From contig JAFFSR010000309.1 in the NCBI GenBank assembly GCA_017163975.1, positions 2,707,501 through 2,771,500 of the forward strand: a DNA stretch of 64,000 nt, given 5' to 3'. Every line of letters starts with the position of its first letter. The stretch's first letter is position 1. The notes beneath the pieces were generated by a model, which did no database searches, was not told the DNA's origin, and saw only the letters and a program-made list of their open reading frames with translations. The position numbers were made by a program, and so were the translations under genes. Origin of the DNA: Anastatus disparis. Its lineage: Eukaryota; Arthropoda; Insecta; Hymenoptera; Eupelmidae. Of this stretch, positions 9,648 through 20,050 are shown piece after piece.

Positions 9648-10877
9648 TGTTAAGGTGGGTTTTTAGGAGGTTTCACCCTCCGTAAAAACCCAACTTCCGT
9701 GATTGAACTATAACGAAAGTACAACCTTAAAACTAAAATTTTCTTTAGTATGGAACGAAAGACAGACAAATGACACTAAACACAATAAAAAAAAATTTTG
9801 GTTTTAATCTAGTTTACTTTAGGGATGTATATTTTTATGCATGAAAATAACAGATTATTGAATTATTAATAAAAATATGAACGATTTGCTTTTTTTTTAG
9901 AAAGAAACAAAATTTTATTAAGTTACTGTTACTCCTTTATAAATACATAGACTATTCCGGCCTGTATATTAACCTAACATATTATAGATTGGTTTACCAG
10001 TCCTACGGTAATTTATACAAAATTTGACTTATCTGTATTAATTGATGTTTTGCAGGCCGGCTGGGCTCCATTGCCGGCATTCCTGGGTCCTCCGGGTGCT
10101 TGCTCGGTGATGCTGAGCCCTCCGCACTCTTCGTGTGAGCCTACCGGGCTCACTAAAATTTTCTTTCCACAATAAACTTTCAACGCGCAATATTCGAAAA
10201 TAAAAATAAAAATAAAACGAAAAACACGCGATAAAAAGAAACATAATTCCACGTTGAACAAGGAAAAAGAAATACACACACGCACAAACAAAAAAAAAAT
10301 AAAATAAAAGAACAATGAAAAGAAAATACGATTCAAGTAAATTTGAAATAACTGGAATTTAAGTTAAAATTGTATTTAAAAAAAAACTATGAAAAGTGAA
10401 AGTCTCTCTCTCAACTGAGAGACTTTAACTTATCCGTCATTCAGGCCCCCGCGGGCCTGAGTTACAAAACGACTGCCTGTGAGCTTGGTCCGCGCGCGTC
10501 TCTGTTCAGCAGATTTTTTTTCGCTTCACCGTTCGTCTTCAGGCCAGCTTCAAACGTTTTAATTGTTGTGGGGGAAAGCGCGAAGACAGAGAAAGGTAGT
10601 CCTCTCTCCTCGTTGCTCTCACCCGTCTTATGCATGGGAACCGACGCTAAGTCCCCACTTCAACTTAACGAAGTAGAGAAAAAGTGGAGACGAAACACAG
10701 GCTCCCGTCAACGATCGAGCTTGGCTTCTTGGAAAATTGATAAAAACGCGAAAAGAAATTGGCCTTGATGCTTTTAAGGCCTATTTCTTTTTATCATTGT
10801 ACTAAATTAACCGAATAAATTTAAGAATTAAGTGATAAATAAAGAGAATTACGAGGCGAAAATTTTGTCACTTAACA
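9648..10877 (-). repeat. 3' LTR of the giant element
   Basis: A 1230-bp LTR, nearly identical to 34546-35773. It contains a hairpin in which GGCCTATTTCTTTTTATC near 10780-10797 pairs imperfectly with GATAAAAACGCGAAAAGAAA near 10738-10757, and a CTCTCTCTCAACTGAGAGA hairpin near 10405. ORFs in this block (for example 10568-10768) recur in the other LTR and are not separate genes. Confidence 0.93.
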
Positions 10878-10888
10878 CCCCCCCTTAC
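10878..10888 (-). other. Polypurine tract of the giant element
   Basis: On the minus strand GTAAGGGGGGG directly abuts the TGTTAAG start of the 3' LTR, the expected place for the plus-strand primer. Confidence 0.85.
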
Positions 10889-11635
10889 TAAAAACATCTG
10901 TCGTCCTCGACAGGCACGGGTTATAGACGACCGAGCAAACACCAGGAGTCCAGGAACACCTGCATTACAAACAATAAGTTTTGTTTACATTAGTAGTTAA
11001 AAAAAAGAAATGGTGGATTGGAACAGAATGGAGATTATTCTGATTGGAGAAACGTGGGTGAGGGAGAGGATATACTGAAGGATGGGTTCCACCTTACAAT
11101 ATTCATTATTTTATAAATTTAGAAAGTGATGAAAAAAAAAATTTTATACAAAGTAGACTATTTCTTCGCAGTGAAATGGTTTTAGAAACCGTAATCTAAA
11201 ATCGCGTTGTTATTATAGCAGAATTTTATGAATATAAGAAAAATTATGAATTTAATTGAATTTATATGAATTAGATTATTTAGTTAGAATTTTCGTCTTC
11301 TTCTTGATGATGGCGACGTACCGTCTTCACAGGAGGAGCGGGGTTCTCTTCCGTTTGCTCCCCCTGTAGGTGGGTTGATTTTTGTTTTTATCGCTGCCCC
11401 ATAACGTCGATGCGATGGTTGGTCAATTTAATGATACCTTCGGCTGCCGGTGGTCGATGTTGGTGTATGCCAGCAGTTAAACTGGCGGTTGCGAAGTTCG
11501 TTTCTCGTACATTAACCTAAAACAAAAGTATATTAAAAAGATTTGTTTTGGAAAGATTTAGGTTAGTCGCATGCACTGGTTAATTAAATGCTATTTACAT
11601 GTTACTTAGCGTAGATAAAAAAAAAATTTAAGTTG
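10889..11635 (-). other. 3' untranslated region of the giant element
   Basis: Mostly AT-rich sequence between ORF4 and the polypurine tract. A GC-richer island at about 11279-11516 may be a small coding exon (separate entry). Next to the tract there is a GTCGTCCTCGAC palindrome (about 10910), a related form of which recurs at about 22010. Confidence 0.6.
11388..11516 (-). CDS. Possible small 3' coding exon of the giant element
   Basis: On the minus strand a TTTTGTTTTAG|GT sequence, a fair 3' splice acceptor, ends at 11517. An open frame follows from 11516 to a TAA at 11388-11390 (about 42 codons, with HQHRPPAAEGIIKLTNHRID in it). The same frame reopens after the stop to about 11279 with a charged segment (EEN, RRHHQEEDE). 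Base composition is richer in GC than the flanks. It could be an alternatively spliced accessory exon or a decayed gene tail. There is no homology that I recognise, and no RNA evidence. Confidence 0.25.
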   Translation of the reverse strand, partial: VNVRETNFATASLTAGIHQHRPPAAEGIIKLTNHRIDVMGQR

Positions 11636-12559
11636 TTAGTCAAGGTCTAAATTGTCTACACGTAAAGCAAGCGGCTTAGGGTCTGCAGGATTAAGGATGA
11701 GGCGTATTGCCTGTTGGAGTACTTCATACTCTGTCAAGGAAAAAGAATGCTCTTCAGCATTGTCGCAGGGTACAGAACTGGTGGGCGGGGCTGCACTAGT
11801 GGTAGCCGCGTCTGCCCATGTCAATGAGTTACTTTGTAACTCAGTCTCAGTGGACACCTGATTAGAGGTGGCCTCCTGTAGTCCAGGTATCTCTTGCGTG
11901 TGAACGCAGTCCTTGCTATGCAATGCATAATTACCTGTAATTGGTTTTTTACACAAGTTGCACACAAAGTAAATGTGGTCGTCATGCAGTCTCGAAGAAC
12001 TGTCGGTCAGTGGTTGTCGGTCATGGCACAACAGCATATGTGTGCGTCGATATAGGGTAGTAACGTCGTGATTACAATTGCTACACTTCGTCCAGGTATT
12101 CTGTATTTCGTTCCGTTTACGTTTTTGTCGTAAAGGCTCAGCTTGTCTCGCTCCGTATTTATTACGGGTCTGTAGCAAAGCTGTTTGAGCGTCCGTTTTA
12201 TTCAAAAATCTTACATATCCGTATCGATTGTCAGTTTCCCTTCCCCGAGTAATATGTATGTAATCTAACGGTACAAACGGTCTAAATACAGAAATTAAAG
12301 TTTGTAACGTGTCATGTTTTGTTACTAGACAAAAAAGTCTGTTAGGGTCAAGGTTTTGATTATCAGTTGTATCATTAAATGTGGGTTTATTTATAGGAAA
12401 CTGGTCGAGAAATTTTACTTGGAGTCTAGTATACTTATGGTTAGCGTATTCTAATGTCGTTATTTGTTGGACAGGCCCTTGTCGTTCGAGATCTCGGATG
12501 ATTTCCCAAAGGGTTTGGTCCTTATTATTGGTCAATTGCAAAGTCTCATTTCTCGACAT
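11636..12559 (-). CDS. ORF4: post-env accessory protein with RRM-like fold and two C2HC zinc-finger motifs
   Basis: 307 aa from the ATG at 12559. A longer reading to 12595 would need a TTG start. Residues ~75-135 match the RRM order: LFCLV (RNP2-like), a helix, a strand, RYGYVRFL at ~112-119 (good RNP1 match), then a second helix. A basic RQKRKRN at ~144-150 could be a nuclear signal. Two zinc-binding motifs follow: Cys159-Cys162-His174-Cys178 and Cys200-Cys203-His214-Cys218. The C-terminus is acidic and Ser/Thr-rich. It lies 47 nt downstream of env in another frame, so it needs its own mRNA, probably spliced. The ORF has no stop, unlike gag, pol and env. A role in binding or exporting element RNA is inference; I know of no standard errantivirus gene like it. 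Confidence 0.8.
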   Translation of the reverse strand: MSRNETLQLTNNKDQTLWEIIRDLERQGPVQQITTLEYANHKYTRLQVKFLDQFPINKPTFNDTTDNQNLDPNRLFCLVTKHDTLQTLISVFRPFVPLDYIHITRGRETDNRYGYVRFLNKTDAQTALLQTRNKYGARQAEPLRQKRKRNEIQNTWTKCSNCNHDVTTLYRRTHMLLCHDRQPLTDSSSRLHDDHIYFVCNLCKKPITGNYALHSKDCVHTQEIPGLQEATSNQVSTETELQSNSLTWADAATTSAAPPTSSVPCDNAEEHSFSLTEYEVLQQAIRLILNPADPKPLALRVDNLDLD

Positions 12560-12605
12560 CCTGATGCGATGCTCGTCTAGAAATAGAGACGTCAAAATTT
12601 ATTTA

Positions 12606-13643
12606 TTAACGGTCTGTTACAGCTATTTGTGGTATCCCCTTGTCTGTGGTGGTAGTCGGGTTACTGTCAGTACGGGTGATAGTGTCACTTTCCATGTCGG
12701 TGGTCATGGTTTGTAAGTCCTGGGTGGTTCTTGATAGGTAACGCTTCCTTGCCCGGGGTGTATATGTACCCGCGGTGCGTTTACACTTTATGATCTTGGC
12801 TGCTATCATTACGACTGCAATACACAGCAGTATTCCCAACCCGTAGCTTCCGTACAGGGTGTGTCGGATTTTATCGGTCTCTAACTTATGTTGTGCAATT
12901 TCCTTTAACTTATAAGAAATTTGCTGCACGTCATGGTTGTTCCAGTTGTAGTCTTCTTTAAACTGCAGAATTGGAGGTAATTCGCTAGGATTCACGATGC
13001 GGTCAGGAACCCCTTTTGTCAGTAATTCCGTAATTTCCAATCGTAACTTAGGCTGATAGGTGTAAAACTCTGTACTTGTGCGAGTGGTCATACCTCCTAG
13101 AGTTACTTGTGTGGTTCTTCCAGTACAACCTTCAGGTATCTGGATCTTACCGGTCCCATTTAATCGTAGTATTTGGTCCCTTTGTTGATTACACGTGATT
13201 CTGACGGTGGTTAGTTTAATCAAAGAGTACAACCATGCAGCTTCGTTGTGAAGGTAACTCCATTGAGAGCTGGGCTCAGTCATATAAATTACATTACAAT
13301 GTCTGAAGTGGTTTTCAGTGGGTTGTGTCAACAGTAGTAATTCGCAGTCCTTAGAGGTGGGCACATCCAGTAGTGGCCAATGGGTCTCGCAAATTAACCC
13401 ATAAGCATGGTTTGTACATTTATGTAAATAGTCATGGTCGAATTTCACATATTGTTTATTTTTCTCGTTTAACGCTAAGAATGCATGAGTTGGTTTGATT
13501 TTTGCGTAACCAAGATGCTGGTTTTCCCATGTTTGCGTAGTCAATAATGGGTACATACGATACAACACATATGGTTCTGTTTCAACCATAGGTAGGTACA
13601 GCATTACTATTAATCGGTTATTGTCATAAACAGCATCTATTTT
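12606..13643 (-). pseudogene. env: Env, C-terminal part (after the in-frame stop)
   Basis: An open frame in the same register as the upstream Env segment, separated from it only by the TGA at 13644-13646. The first ATG after the stop is at 13604. It contains many cysteines typical of a secreted glycoprotein (for example CTNHAYGLIC, CNQQRD, GCTGRT) and ends with a hydrophobic segment GLGILLCIAVVMIAAKII followed by KCKR, a transmembrane anchor with a cytoplasmic tail of about 50 residues rich in Thr. This is the membrane-anchored half of an errantivirus/baculovirus-F-like fusion protein. As read it lacks its own signal peptide, so it is functional only with readthrough of the stop. Confidence 0.75.
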
Positions 13644-14630
13644 TCAAATCTTTGCTATCTCTTCCGGTCTCAGGTGTTTGGAAGAAACAGGTAAATCCCA
13701 ATCACTTGAATGTTCGGTGATATCTTGGCTCATTTGAGTTAGGAGTCGGAGCGTCAACAGTTCGCCAGGTAGTTTTCCTTGTAATAAAGTTTTAACCATG
13801 TCGATTAACTGATTCAAAGCGTCTCGAACTTGCTCTACTGCCATAGCTAAGCGGCTATGATGCGCGGTAAGGCTTCTTAGGTAGGAGTCCCGTTGTTGCT
13901 CGGATTCGAGTGTTTGTATAGTTTTTTCTAAGTTTTTCAATGCATTGGCATGATTGTTGGTGATATTCTCAAGGCTTTTGAAATTTGTTGTTATCAAATG
14001 AGCCTTCTGATTAGCTAATTTAATGATTTCCTTATTATCATCCAGCAACCTATCGATATTTTGGTGTACCTTTTCGATTTCGTCCTCTGTAGCCAGCCCA
14101 AATAGGGTGTTTCCAATACTTCCTATGATACCTAGAGGTGTCATAGACCTCTTGATAGTCTCTTGGCTGTTACTAGATTCGTCTTTAACATGCAATCTGG
14201 CTAACAAGCTCTTGGCTTGAGTTCGGAGCTCACGTGCTTGATTTTGTTTTGTCAGTAACACGAACGAGTTCAATGCATTCTCGCAATCCTCGTTGACAAA
14301 ATTTTTTAGGCAGTCTCGATAAGATTCGACGGCGGGTGACCGCTGGTCAGTTATTTTAGGTTGACATTTTAATGTAGCGAGTTGGTCATGGCAGTTATTA
14401 ACCGATTGGTTTATAGCATCGGTTATATCGATTTGAGAGTCGATCATGTCAGTATTTATGTGTATGAGTATTTTCCATTCTGCTCGTTTGAGTCGTAGGA
14501 TGCCAATTTTTTCATAATAAATACCAGGGTTAGTGGTCAGGGTTGTTAGCTTATGCGATAGTAACCCTGTGATTTGTAATCCATAGAAGATCATTACCCA
14601 CATTAGGGTTGTCATGATATGTATTTTCAT
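13644..14630 (-). pseudogene. env: Env, N-terminal part with signal peptide and fusion-peptide-like segment
   Basis: From the ATG at 14630 the protein starts with a hydrophobic signal peptide (MKIHIMTTLMWVMIFYG). Around residues 160-180 a Lys-Arg pair precedes PLGIIGSIGNTLFGLATEDE, which looks like the cleavage-site/fusion-peptide region of insect errantivirus Env and baculovirus F proteins. The residues before Lys-Arg do not make a full furin RXKR site. Long heptad-like helices follow. The frame ends at TGA 13644-13646 and resumes in frame beyond it. A 3' splice acceptor lies just upstream at 14646, as expected for a spliced env message. The stop makes this copy probably inactive for entry. 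Confidence 0.75.
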
Positions 14631-14645
14631 GGTTGGGCGTTTGAG

Positions 14646-14660
14646 CCTGTAATGGAAATT
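14646..14660 (-). promoter_or_regulatory. Candidate env 3' splice acceptor
   Basis: AATTTCCATTACAG on the minus strand ends with AG at 14647, 16 nt before the env ATG. Errantivirus env is known to be made from a spliced mRNA, so an acceptor is expected here. Motif only. Confidence 0.45.
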
Positions 14661-14668
14661 CAATATCG

Positions 14669-17557
14669 TTAGGTAGGCTTAACCTTATCGATGTGTTTTA
14701 GTATAGTTTTACGATCGGGGGTTTCCAGCAAGACATTGTTATGTCCAAGGATGCCCGCTACTCTTAACGGTGATGAGTAGTATTTTTCAAATTTTGATGT
14801 TCTGGGCTCATTCTTTATGTACACGTATTGTCCTATCTTTGGTTGGAATATCTGGACCTTTTTGTCATAATATTTCTTTGAACGGTGTTTCTTTTCCACC
14901 TGGTTTTGTCCAGCTGCTAACTTCATTTCACCCAGTCGTTTGACTAGGTCAGTCAAATACTGGTTGTATGTCGCCAGTCGATCTTCCGATGGTATTTTTA
15001 GGGGGAAACGGGCAGTTTTTCCATAAACCAATTCAAATGGTGTAAAACCTGTCGAAGCATGGACACTTGTATTGTATGAGAAAGCGGCAAATGGGGCTAG
15101 ACGGTCCCAGTCCTCGTAATGTTCAGAATAGGTTCTGATAAAGTCCACAAGAGGAGCGTGGCTACGTTCTAGTGCACCGGTCGTCTGCGGTCGATAACCA
15201 GAAGATTGTAACTGGGTTACCTTGAGTAGCTGCAACAATGCAGCCATGAGGTCGGACATGAAACTAGTACCTCTGTCAGATAATATGGCCCTCGGTGCCC
15301 CGAATTGGCAGATTAGATTTTTAGCTAAAGCTTCTGCTATGGTCGTCGCTCTTATATTCGGAATAGGAATTACTATGACGTACTTAGTCAAATGGCACTG
15401 CATGGTCGACAGGTGGCAATTCCCCGAAGTCGTCATTCTTAGTTTCCCTACAGTGTCGATAGAGACCTTGTCAAAACTATCTAATGGGGTGTCGGTAATG
15501 ACCATGGGAGCCTTTTTGTTGATCCGATCTATTTTGTGTTGTTTGCAAATAGAACACTTTCGCACATAGTCCAAAATATCATTTCTCATACCCGGCCAAT
15601 AATATCTTTCTCTGATTTTAGCATAAGTTTGGTTTATGCCCTTATGACCGCCTATCAAGCTGTCATGTAGGGTAGAAATGACTGGGTTTCTTTGTTCCTC
15701 TGTAAGATATTCGGATTTCCCGTAGCATAGGGTTATGAGAATACTCGTGTTTTGAAATTCTTCCCTTAAAATATCACTAAGTGTTCCTGGTGGTAGGTGG
15801 TTAGTCACCTTACCCGCTCTCGATATTCTAGCGGTAGCAATATTTTGCTGTTTGAATATGGCGATTGTTTGTTGTAGGAGATTACGCAAGTCCTCGCAGT
15901 CCAATGAATCCTCCTCGTAGTCCTTAACTACCAGTGAGAATATTTTGTGCCGTTTGTAAGGAGTAATAATAATGTTTCCCTTCTTGGGTTTTCGTCTCTT
16001 TATATCCCTATGTTCTATGGCTCCGATATCATTTAATAACTTAGTTATTGGGTCATGACGATCGCAATCACTGGAGATAAAGTGAATGATATTATCCCTC
16101 TGGTATGTGAGGCAATGTCTAGTAGGCTTTATTACTGGAATTCCGTTGTCAGATGTGTCAGCCCTGTTTATACTGGCGTCAGAGGTAATTGAGTCATCAC
16201 TCCAAGTCCAGGGGTTGGGTACAATTACACCTATAACATCATCCGGTTCTTTAGAATACTCAATTTGTATCGATCTTTCCGTCACCTCGGGTATGGCTTG
16301 TAAGTTGGGTGCGGGAATTGGTTTCCTTATTGCTCTTGGAGTACTACTGTGTCTCGGTACCGTCGGTCGTACACTAGGCGTGGCTGACAAGGCTCGCCTT
16401 TGGGTTCGAGGAATTACCGAGGTGTCTAAATTATCTTCAATGTCAGCTTCCTCTGATTCAGCTTCTGTGTCAGTCAGCAAATGTTCAACTGTTTGCTGAG
16501 CAGTACTCACGATTTCATGAGTTTCCGTTAGCAAGGGTACTTCCTCCGGTATTGTCACATCTCGTGCGGACTCCTGCTGTAGTTCTCTTGAGTTATCATT
16601 ACTTGTAGTGCTTGCCTGGCTTTCGCCACGGTGTGCCGGTGCTAAAGTCAGCTTTTTAGCCATTTGGTCTAAAAGTTCTCGTTGAGACGGCGTAGGCTCC
16701 TCGTCCTCGGAAAAGTATTTCGGCAGTGGCTTGACAGGTGAGTCTGCATTTTTTTCCACAAAATACCAGTTTCCTGTATTGAACCAATACTCCTGGAGAC
16801 TCTGTTCCAATTTTTTTGCTTTACATCTGCAATCTTGTCTGATTCGTTGCTTGTCGGCAGTTGTGAGCTTCGTAAGGCTCGAAGGCAAAGTTACCGCATG
16901 TTGATTGTCGTGCCTTCGACTATGATCGTCTATTCCAGTGGATGACAGAAGGGATCTTGAAGTCATTTTCTCATAGTCGGATAGTTCGGAGGTGTTTATG
17001 CACGGATTATCCATGCCTTCCGAAGTTCGAGCTTTGTTAGGAGTAGTAGCTGTTAATTCCAAAGTGCTACATCCAGTGTCCATGTCAGTTCCCTCTCCCG
17101 TGTCACTCAAAGGCACGGCTTCCATTTGTATAACACAAGGGTTACTGGTTTCCATAGTCCTACCCTTTTCAACATTTTCTTGTGAACTGGATGGTTCTTC
17201 AACTTCGGTGGTAGAAAAATCTCTTAGACAAGCTTGTCGTGGATCTCTTATAGGAGGCCGTTCGTCAGTGTAAGAGGTACTAGCCTCGCTTTCAGTGTCA
17301 GAGACGGCAGTAGTTTTTCTCTTTGTCAGCCTTTTGCTCTTGGTAGAAATCACGCTGAGTTTGCTACTACGGTCGCTCAAGATGTCTGTAGCCATAAGGC
17401 TACTCAATTTTTCTTTTCTGGCCACAGTCTTGCGAGCTTGGCTGGCAAGTGTCTCCTCATATGTTGATTTTGGTCGAGTGACTGTAGGCTTGGTTACTCG
17501 TCCTTGTTGAACACCACTCGTTGTCTTCGGAGGAGTTACTTGCTTTGATCGTGTTCT
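14669..17557 (-). pseudogene. pol: Pol, C-terminal part: long spacer plus integrase
   Basis: Continues the pol frame after the TAG at 17558-17560; there is no ATG near the stop. The first ~400 codons are a Ser/Thr/Glu-rich, low-complexity region not typical of Gypsy pol. An errantivirus-type connector (HFISSDC, ITLCYG) then leads to integrase: a His-His-Cys-Cys zinc motif (LHDSLIGGHKG ... CSICKQHK, near 15540-15660), catalytic Asp in SIDTVGK (near 15456), Asp in LSDRGTSF (near 15270) and Glu in GALERSH (near 15165). The C-terminal domain ends at TAA 14669. All catalytic residues are present. The integrase would insert element cDNA into host DNA. It is made only if the TAG is read through. Confidence 0.85.
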
Positions 17558-20050
17558 CTAAGCAATTACGCTATGTTCAAGTTCGGGTACTTTTCTATTA
17601 AGGGGACCAGGGGGTCTTCCCCGCCTCTTTGGTGGTACAGGCGGTTCTGGTTTAGAAACAGATGGTTCGAGAGTGCGCGGAGGTTCGTCAATTTCGGCAA
17701 CCGGCAGTCCTTCTAAAGTTTTCTTGCCTTTCCTATCTAAGGTCAAAATCCTTAGCTTCGGCAGTTGTTCATTAATCTCCTGTTCGGTCGGTATTTCGAT
17801 TGGATTTCTCGACAAGGCATCGGCATTGGTGTTTAATTTGCCGGGCTTGTATCTGAATTTGTAAGTATAGTCAGTGAATTTCATCATCCACCGCATTAGT
17901 CTTTGTCCTGGGTCTTTCCGATTGTGCATCCAGTTTAGGGGTTCATGATCTGCTTGAAGTATGAATTCCTTGCTTGAGAGGTAAGGTCTGAAATGGTGCA
18001 TAGCATACAATGCTGCTAGACATTCCTTGTCGGTGGTACAGTAATTTTTCTCTGCTTGATTTAGTAATCGCGACAGATAGGCTACCGGATGATCAAAACC
18101 ATCCTTTTCCTGGCTCAACACAGCTCCGATAGCATAGTCAGAAGCGTCGGTGGTTAAGGTGAATGTCTTGTTAAAATCAGGAAAAATCAGTATTGGTTGC
18201 TTAATAAGATGTCCTTTTAGAGTTTGAAAACTTTGTTCCTGAGCCTTCCCCCACTCGAATATTGCGTCCTTTTTTAGCAAGTTCGACAGGGGTCTGGCAA
18301 TTTTAGAAAAGTCCTTTATGAATCGCCTATAATATCCGGCTAATCCTAAGAATTGTCGAATATTTTTAGGTGTTCTTGGCGTAGGGAATTCTTGAACTGC
18401 CTGGATTTTTCCAGGGTCAGGCTCAACCCCTCTTTCGCTGATTATATGGCCTAAAAAGGTCACTTCTTTCCTTAAGAATTCCACTTTCTCCGGCTGAAGC
18501 GCGAGATTCGCTGCTCTGAGGCGTTTGAAAAACTCACGAGTCTTTCTTTCATGATCGTGCAAGTCCTTGGAGTAGATGATAGTGTCGTCTAGATATACTA
18601 ACATCTCTATATTCTGAAGTCCTAACAAAATTTTGTCGACCATACGTTGGAACGTTGGGGGTGCCCCTTTTAAGCCCTCCGGGAGACGTGTATACTGGTA
18701 ATGTCCGTTGGGAGTGGTAAACGCACTCTTCCAACGATCGTCCTCATGTAACGGTAGTTGTTGGTATCCATGAGCCAAGTCGAATACTGAATAATAAACT
18801 GAGCCTCCTAGTTGGTCCAAAATATCAGTTATGTTTGGTAATGGATAAGCGTCTCCGATAGTCTTTTTATTGAGGTTACGGAAATCGATGACCATCCGCC
18901 AACGCGGGTTGCCGTATTTGTCCGGTTTCTTAGGCACTATCACCACTGGATTATTTGAAGGTGACCAAGATGGTTCTATAACCCTGTCCTTGAGTTTCTT
19001 AGCTACTTCGTCCTTTATCACCTGTTTGTGAATAGGCGGATGCCTATACTGCTTAGTATTTATTGGAATGTCGTCAGTTGTGGGTATCCTATGCTCAGTT
19101 AAATGAGTAACTGGTAAAGGATCCCCAGGCAACAGAAATACGTCATTATATTCAGTGAGTAATTTCTCTACGTGTGCCATTTCTTCATAATTTAAATGGT
19201 CCAAAGTCATGATATCAATGAGTTTTTGCACTCGTTGGTAAGGATTTGTGATACGCCCTTCATCTGTCTCAGTCATTGTATCTGAATAAAAATCAGGATC
19301 CGCATATTCAAAAGGTAGGATTTCTCGAGGATTTATGCTCATTAGGGCATCCTCTTCACTGGTGTTTATGGCAAGGATTCTACATCTTCCATTGTCATTA
19401 CTGACAAGTCCTTCTCCTAGAAACACCTGGTCATTACCTACGTCGATTCTAGGTAAATATCCTTCCTTCAAATGTGTATTATTCAGATTTATCTCCAGTA
19501 CTTGTCCGCTTCTCCTCGGAATGCAGCACTGGATCGCAGTGTCGTTTAAAAAATCTACTGAAGTGTCTAGTTCACCCAAAGATAATTGTTCGATGGAACC
19601 TCCATGAGTAGCATCATTCGTATAGTTGGTCTTATCCTGTTCTTGATCGATAAAAGGAATAGGATGCATGGCATCTCCAGATATCATGAGCGCGTGGTTA
19701 TAATACGATATAACTGCATCTTCTTCCTTAAGGTAGCGTCTACCTATTAAACCATCCTGATCAATGGGAAACGATGGTCCTACTAGATGGAACTTCACTG
19801 GTCTTTTTCTTAGGGTGAGCCAGGTGGTACCATACGTTTTTATACATTCGTTGGTTATGCCACTCAGTTCAGTACTTCGAGTAGGATCGTATGATATGTC
19901 GTCTCGTAAAGCAGTACATTTTACCAAATTTACTGCGGCACCGTTGTCAATCATGAAAGTCATCCAAGGTTGTCTACCTTCAGTCACATATAATCTGATA
20001 GCAGTGGGCTCATCTAGTTCGCTATCGTTGTCAGTAAGTCCCTTATACAT
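17558..20050 (-). CDS. pol: Pol, N-terminal part: protease, reverse transcriptase, RNase H
   Basis: 830 codons from the ATG at 20050. An aspartic protease motif lies near residue 35 (MIDNGAAVNLV; Asn replaces the usual Thr/Ser after the catalytic Asp). The reverse transcriptase spans about 330-540, with RWRMVIDFRNLN, FDLAHGYQQL, LPEGLKGAP and the catalytic YLDD near residue 485. RNase H starts near 620 (LTTDASDYAIGAVL). The 5' end overlaps the gag frame by 37 bp in a different register, so Pol would be made by ribosomal frameshifting. The frame stops at TAG 17558-17560 after a Pro/Arg-rich tail, but stays open beyond into integrase. Clearly Gypsy/errantivirus-type. A single nonsense mutation or a readthrough stop are both possible. 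Confidence 0.93.
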   Translation of the reverse strand: MYKGLTDNDSELDEPTAIRLYVTEGRQPWMTFMIDNGAAVNLVKCTALRDDISYDPTRSTELSGITNECIKTYGTTWLTLRKRPVKFHLVGPSFPIDQDGLIGRRYLKEEDAVISYYNHALMISGDAMHPIPFIDQEQDKTNYTNDATHGGSIEQLSLGELDTSVDFLNDTAIQCCIPRRSGQVLEINLNNTHLKEGYLPRIDVGNDQVFLGEGLVSNDNGRCRILAINTSEEDALMSINPREILPFEYADPDFYSDTMTETDEGRITNPYQRVQKLIDIMTLDHLNYEEMAHVEKLLTEYNDVFLLPGDPLPVTHLTEHRIPTTDDIPINTKQYRHPPIHKQVIKDEVAKKLKDRVIEPSWSPSNNPVVIVPKKPDKYGNPRWRMVIDFRNLNKKTIGDAYPLPNITDILDQLGGSVYYSVFDLAHGYQQLPLHEDDRWKSAFTTPNGHYQYTRLPEGLKGAPPTFQRMVDKILLGLQNIEMLVYLDDTIIYSKDLHDHERKTREFFKRLRAANLALQPEKVEFLRKEVTFLGHIISERGVEPDPGKIQAVQEFPTPRTPKNIRQFLGLAGYYRRFIKDFSKIARPLSNLLKKDAIFEWGKAQEQSFQTLKGHLIKQPILIFPDFNKTFTLTTDASDYAIGAVLSQEKDGFDHPVAYLSRLLNQAEKNYCTTDKECLAALYAMHHFRPYLSSKEFILQADHEPLNWMHNRKDPGQRLMRWMMKFTDYTYKFRYKPGKLNTNADALSRNPIEIPTEQEINEQLPKLRILTLDRKGKKTLEGLPVAEIDEPPRTLEPSVSKPEPPVPPKRRGRPPGPLNRKVPELEHSVIA

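Noticed and set aside
10568..10768. 66-aa ORF duplicated at 35464-35664
   Set aside because: Present only because it lies in both LTRs of the giant element; no motif, and antisense to the element's transcript.
12606..14630. Baculovirus or polydnavirus DNA in the host genome
   Set aside because: The Env resembles baculovirus F proteins, but it sits in frame order behind pol between LTRs with a PBS, which is an errantivirus-like arrangement.
17558..17560. The integrase ORF starting independently at 17425
   Set aside because: Position 17425 is GTG, not ATG; the frame simply continues the pol frame after TAG.
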